A DNA stretch of 9,317 nt from Thaumarchaeota archaeon UBA160 (GTDB taxonomy: Archaea > Thermoproteota > Nitrososphaeria > Conexivisphaerales > UBA164). Below, one piece after another: positions 6,238-9,317 of the stretch (within the stretch, counting starts at the first letter, position 1; the number at the start of each line of letters is the position of its first letter). The translations under genes were made by a program, and so were the position numbers. The notes below the pieces were generated by a model. The model searched no databases and was not told the DNA's origin. It worked only from the letters and a program-made list of their open reading frames with translations. Location of the stretch: assembly GCA_002506605.1 (NCBI GenBank), contig DAXX01000046.1, positions 1 to 9,317 on the forward strand, in the 5' to 3' direction.

Positions 6238-6853
6238 CTCTAACTCACAACTGGTTGATTCGTTAATTAGAGATGGCTACATAAAAAGCGAAAAAGTAGC
6301 TAAAGCTTTTTTAGATGTCGATAGAGCGGATTTTGTTTGGCCTGGCAGCGAAAAGCTTGCTTATGTTGATGAGCCTTTGGCTCTTGGGGATACGGGTCAA
6401 ACTATATCAGCTCCAAGCATGATAGCTATTATGCTAGAAGCTTTAGAGCTCAAAAAATATGAGAATATACTTGAGATTGGTACAGGAAGCGGATACAGTG
6501 CAGCATTAATTTCAAGGATTGTTAATCCGGGATCAGTTTTAACCGTCGAGCTCAACTACAAACTTTACCTTTTTGCTCGTAAAAATCTTGAAAGATACAA
6601 TAATGTAATACCTGTCTTTGCAGACGGCAGCAAAGGTTTTCCTATGTTTTCTAACGAAGAACTATATGATAAGGCTGTAATAATGGCAGCCGCTAAAAAT
6701 ATTCCTGAGTATGTTTTTAAGCAAGTAAAGAAAGGCGGATTTGTTCTTGCTCCCGTAGGTTATAAAGGCTATCAGGAGCTTAAAAGAAAATGGAAAAATG
6801 GTGCAGAAGAAAGTTTTGGAGGCTGTATCTTCGTACCTCTTAGGTCAATCTAG
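6221..6853 (+). CDS. pcm: Protein-L-isoaspartate O-methyltransferase
   Basis: PCMT uses S-adenosylmethionine to methylate L-isoaspartyl residues that arise by ageing or heat, starting their repair to aspartate. The family order is complete in 210 residues: LVDSLIRDGYIKSEKVAKAF (11-30), the substrate loop DTGQTISAPSM (57-67), SAM motif I ILEIGTGSGYSAA (83-95), the acidic ribose ligand Glu110 in VLTVEL, the ADGSKG loop, AVIMAAAKNIPEYV (152-165) and GGFVLAPVG (172-180). The family normally starts just before the LVDSLI segment, but no ATG or GTG exists there. The only candidate is a TTG at 6221, inside the fen1 end, which adds about nine residues; a non-standard start near residue 10 is possible. 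No Shine-Dalgarno is visible, so initiation probably depends on translation of fen1. The gene is intact. Confidence 0.92.
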   Translation: MISGFSSNSQLVDSLIRDGYIKSEKVAKAFLDVDRADFVWPGSEKLAYVDEPLALGDTGQTISAPSMIAIMLEALELKKYENILEIGTGSGYSAALISRIVNPGSVLTVELNYKLYLFARKNLERYNNVIPVFADGSKGFPMFSNEELYDKAVIMAAAKNIPEYVFKQVKKGGFVLAPVGYKGYQELKRKWKNGAEESFGGCIFVPLRSI

Positions 6854-6856
6854 TAT

Positions 6857-6871
6857 AAAACAATGCGGCAT
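6857..6871 (+). repeat. Left copy of a near-identical direct repeat
   Basis: AAAACAATGCGGCAT lies four bases after the pcm stop. A copy differing by one inserted and one changed base, AAAACAATGATGGCAT, occurs at 7601-7616 in the same orientation. The two bracket the gene relic at 6963-7596. They could be a decayed target-site duplication or recombination scar; chance is not excluded. Confidence 0.35.
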
Positions 6872-6962
6872 CGCAGTTATGCATTTTGTAATATTTTATT
6901 AAAAGCCTTACTATTCATAATCATTAGGATTTAACTATAACGTAAGTTAGGAAGATGAAATT

Positions 6963-7596
6963 TTATTCCGTGATGAAGGATTTAGCCTGTTTTATGATAG
7001 ATTCGCTACTTTGGCAACGTTTTTGTGGATAATTTTTATCAAAAGCCTCTTTGTTATTGGCTGATGAGTAGCAAAACTCTCTGTCCCAAAATCTCCTTAA
7101 TTTTTGCTGGCAATAATCGTTAATGCCTAAATTTTACATGGATTAAAGCTTTTTTCACCAACCCAGTAAGAACGATCATCCAAGCTGTCAATATTACGTT
7201 TTAAATAATTTCTAAAGTTATTATAAGCTTTTTGCACATCTAAAGGAGCAACCGGTATTGTAAACTTGTCATCAACAGCAGCTGTAGCGAACTTATATGC
7301 AGTAGTTTTTAAGCATTCATACTGTGTCTTCGTTGTAGTCTAATTCATTCTCAGCTCTGCTATAGGTTGTCAATTAATCTTTGCATTCCGCTTTAAAAAT
7401 GTCTGTCTTTAAGCGTGAACTCTAAAAGAAAGCGTTACAGCGTTTTAACGAGACATTATTGTCAACATAAAATCGCAGGACTGTGTTAATTTCTTCATAA
7501 CGCTATACTGCAATCCGGTAATAAAATGTTTTGATCCGCATTATATGCTGAAGTATCATCAATAAGCAGTATATCCGTACTGCACAACAATCCTAA
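6963..7596 (-). pseudogene. Decayed minus-strand gene, broken into frames, family not recognised
   Basis: The 862-base gap between pcm and the aminohydrolase holds no intact gene, but the minus strand has protein-like segments end to end in shifting frames. These are 7596-7495 (contains LLIDDTSAYNADQNILLPDC), 7502-7422 (YEEINTVLRFYVDNN), 7339-7127 (70 codons with KFATAAVDDKFTIPVAPLDV and SLDDRSYWVGEKSFNPC, no start codon) and 7133-6963 (INDYCQQKLRRFWDRE, then KEAFDKNYPQKRC). Each ends in a stop and the next continues in another frame, as in a gene with several small indels. About 200 codons remain. The first two segments faintly recall the entry of a PCMH-type FAD-binding domain (P-D-C, then an E-E-I-x-x-V-L helix), but nothing confirms this; a transposase is another possibility. 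The relic would have been transcribed divergently from the aminohydrolase. Confidence 0.5.
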
Positions 7597-7600
7597 TTAA

Positions 7601-7616
7601 AAAACAATGATGGCAT
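7601..7616 (+). repeat. Right copy of a near-identical direct repeat
   Basis: AAAACAATGATGGCAT shares nine leading and five trailing bases with the repeat at 6857-6871, in the same orientation. It sits just upstream (in the relic's own direction) of the first readable segment of the decayed gene. Confidence 0.35.
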
Positions 7617-7668
7617 TTATAATAAATAAACTTGTCATCCGTATTCTGTGCTATAAAAGTTCTTTTGC

Positions 7669-7676
7669 TTTATAAA
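7669..7676 (+). promoter_or_regulatory. TATA-like box of the aminohydrolase gene
   Basis: TTTATAAA is the best TATA match before the ATG at 7716. It would start transcription near 7697-7700 with a leader of under 20 bases lacking a Shine-Dalgarno motif. A second AT-rich box, AAATATATTT at 7691-7700, is closer to the leaderless spacing, so either may be used. Confidence 0.35.
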
Positions 7677-7715
7677 TGCTATAAAGTTAAAAATATATTT
7701 TTAGCAATAAATGAT

Positions 7716-9068
7716 ATGAACAAAACTGTTGCAATTAATGATGGAATAATAGTTAGCATGAACGATAAAAGAGAAGTTTTTAAGGGCTCAATCCTCATCG
7801 AAAATAACAAGATCGTTCAGATCGAAAGAGGCCCGTCAAGATTAAAGGCTGACGAGGAGATTGATGCTAAGGGTTCAATAGTTACTCCGGGATTTATATG
7901 CTCGCATACTCACCTTTACGGTATACTATTAAGAGGTGCCCCGCTGAAGCTTAAGCCACCTAGTGATTTTACTCAAAACCTACAAAGAATATGGTGGCCA
8001 ATGGACGAAACAATGAATAGTGATGATGCTTACATAAGCGCGCTTACAGCTTCACTAGAGCTTCTTAGATCAGGCACAACTACGTTTGCTGACACTTTTT
8101 CTGGTCCCAATGCAATAACTGGGGTGTTAGACAAAATAGAAAAAGGTGTTCTTGAAGCTGGGATAAGAGGTTTCATATCTTTTGAAGCTACGCAAAGAAG
8201 AAATGAAGAAGAAGGATATCAAGGTTTAAAAGAAAATGAGAGATACATAAAGAAGATCAAAAATGAAAAAATGAATGGGATGGTTAGCATACATGCTTCC
8301 TTTACGGTTCATGATGATCTTTTAAAAGCTGGTAAAGAGCTTTCGGACAAATATTCTGTACCCATTACAATTCATACCTCAGAAGGCAAGTGGGACCTTT
8401 ATCACAATCTTGAAAGATATGGTAAAAGGACATTTGAAAGACTTTATGATCTTAGAATTCTTGGTAATAAGACGCTTGTTGCCCACGCCGTTCAGGTAAA
8501 TGAAGATGAACTTAACCTTATAGCAAACACTGGCACTTCCGTTGCTCATAATGCTCTCAGCAACATGCTGAATGCTGTTGGAATAGCTCCTGTTCCTGAA
8601 ATGCTTAGGCTTGGAATAAACGTAAGCATAGGTAATGATGGCTACGTTTTTGATACATTCGAAAACATCAGGGCCACATACCTTATTCATAAAGTGAATA
8701 AGCTTGATCCTAGAGTAATGAATTTTCAGCAGGTTCTTGAAATGAGTACAATAAATGCTGCAAAATCCCTAGGAATCCAAGATAAGCTAGGTTCTATTGA
8801 AGAAGGAAAACTTGCAGATCTTGTCATAATAAAGCCTTCTGTAATACCCACTCCTTTAAACGAGGGTTCAGCATATGGTTATCTTGTAAATTCTGTAAAC
8901 GGCAAAGACGTGAACACTGTAATCGTTAACGGAGAGATCCTTTTAAAAGAAGGCAAGTTTACTAAGATTGATATTAATGAAATTAACGAGAAAGCAGAAA
9001 AAATGGTAAGCAATTACTGGAGCAGGCTTATGCACTCTGTTGAAAAAATAGAGATACTTGGGCTTTGA
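7716..9068 (+). CDS. Metal-dependent aminohydrolase, SsnA / ATZ-TRZ-like
   Basis: This amidohydrolase-superfamily enzyme (TIM barrel with a small beta domain) probably hydrolyses an amino or chloro group from a purine- or pyrimidine-like ring. With the ATG at 7716 it is 450 residues, normal for the family. Metal ligands are His64 and His66 (CSHTHLYG), His220 followed by catalytic Glu223 (ITIHTSE), His257 (VAHAVQV) and Asp308 (GNDGY). HNALSNMLNAVG (278-289) and the WWPMDETM segment (93-100) resemble the SsnA group more than guanine deaminase or MTA/SAH deaminase (MtaD). The beta domain is split: residues 1-58 and about 355-410, the latter with SIEEGKLADLVII. A longer TTG start at 7632 would add 28 unlikely residues and skip the promoter-like boxes. 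It stands alone, divergent from a gene relic. The substrate is not known; SsnA itself is linked to selenium-dependent molybdenum hydroxylases in bacteria. Confidence 0.88.
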   Translation: MNKTVAINDGIIVSMNDKREVFKGSILIENNKIVQIERGPSRLKADEEIDAKGSIVTPGFICSHTHLYGILLRGAPLKLKPPSDFTQNLQRIWWPMDETMNSDDAYISALTASLELLRSGTTTFADTFSGPNAITGVLDKIEKGVLEAGIRGFISFEATQRRNEEEGYQGLKENERYIKKIKNEKMNGMVSIHASFTVHDDLLKAGKELSDKYSVPITIHTSEGKWDLYHNLERYGKRTFERLYDLRILGNKTLVAHAVQVNEDELNLIANTGTSVAHNALSNMLNAVGIAPVPEMLRLGINVSIGNDGYVFDTFENIRATYLIHKVNKLDPRVMNFQQVLEMSTINAAKSLGIQDKLGSIEEGKLADLVIIKPSVIPTPLNEGSAYGYLVNSVNGKDVNTVIVNGEILLKEGKFTKIDINEINEKAEKMVSNYWSRLMHSVEKIEILGL

Positions 9069-9317
9069 CTTATAATAGATTCAAGCTTTGTTATATAATT
9101 TATAATCTCCTTTCCTCATTAAAGATCTTTATTGAGCTATGTTTTTTGTTAAAAATGCTCGCTGAGCTATCCACGTTAGCGTTCGCAATATTATAAGAGC
9201 GACAATATAAGCAATGATATTGACAGGAATTTTTATTTATACAAGATTGAATGCTGATGTAAGATGTTTACGATCATATTTTCAACATTGGAATATAGTG
9301 TTAATTTTAGCGTTTAG
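9069..9317. other. AT-rich non-coding stretch at the right edge
   Basis: No gene is supported here. A perfect 12-bp palindrome TAAAGATCTTTA lies at 9120-9131, and TGAGCTAT occurs twice in direct orientation (9133-9140 and 9162-9169). The minus strand has a 35-codon open run with a hydrophobic core (NIIAYIVALIILRTLTW) but no ATG start, so it is either chance or a remnant of a membrane protein. T-rich runs such as GTTTTTTGTT near 9141-9150 could end the aminohydrolase transcript. Confidence 0.4.

Noticed and set aside
6970..7064. Possible C/D-box guide RNA: GTGATGA at 6970-6976 and CTGA at 7061-7064
   Set aside because: The boxes are about 95 bases apart, too long for a usual archaeal C/D guide RNA, and no good internal D' and C' pair or terminal stem was seen. 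The bases also fall in the gene relic.
7632..7715. TTG start extending the aminohydrolase by 28 residues
   Set aside because: The added sequence has no family counterpart, and TATA-like boxes lie inside it. The ATG at 7716 gives the standard N-terminus (MNKTVAINDGIIV).
8379..8690. Minus-strand open frame inside the aminohydrolase
   Set aside because: Opposite the metal-binding core of the aminohydrolase and without its own motifs.

Overview
The window looks like a piece of an archaeal chromosome of low GC content (roughly a third to two fifths GC by eye) and almost entirely coding up to about 6.85 kb. Support for Archaea comes from a FEN-1 flap endonuclease with a PCNA-binding tail, a two-fold protein disulfide oxidoreductase (CEYC and CPYC sites), a CofE-family ligase, TATA-like boxes near 25 bases upstream of several start codons with no Shine-Dalgarno motif, and heavy use of AGA/AGG and ATA codons. 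The FEN-1 sequence (MGVDLSPLI start, NALYQF, long basic helical arch) is closer to what I remember from Sulfolobus-type TACK archaea than from Euryarchaeota. The PDO fits a thermophile. The exact lineage cannot be fixed from this window.

Layout. (1) 74-2363 (+): a three-gene operon with 4-base ATGA overlaps, encoding a PadR-family repressor, an ABC-2 exporter ATPase with DrrA-type tail, and its six-helix permease. A 7-bp inverted repeat overlaps the presumed promoter and start and is a candidate autoregulatory operator. (2) 2371-3171 (-): a CofE-like ligase, convergent with the permease and only 7 bases from it. (3) 3391-4493 (+): a thioredoxin with an unusual WCYPC active site, translationally coupled to a PDO. 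Its promoter is divergent from cofE. (4) 4490-5080 (-): a MobA-like molybdopterin guanylyltransferase whose stop codon shares the bases TTAA with the PDO stop. (5) 5206-6853 (+): fen1, then an L-isoaspartyl methyltransferase (pcm) whose apparent TTG start lies inside the last 17 bases of fen1. (6) 6854-7715: the only long gap. It holds what reads as a decayed minus-strand gene in several frames, bracketed by a near-identical short direct repeat. (7) 7716-9068 (+): an SsnA/ATZ-TRZ-like aminohydrolase. (8) 9069-9317: AT-rich, no supported gene.

Together the window carries drug or lipid export with its own regulator, disulfide chemistry, Moco and F420-type cofactor enzymes, and DNA plus protein repair. 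I see no CRISPR array, RNA gene, intact transposon or phage module. I do not see a clearly new multi-gene system. The most unusual items are the coupled WCYPC thioredoxin-PDO pair, the fen1/pcm overlap inside the PCNA-binding tail, the PadR operator candidate, and the gene relic with its flanking repeats.
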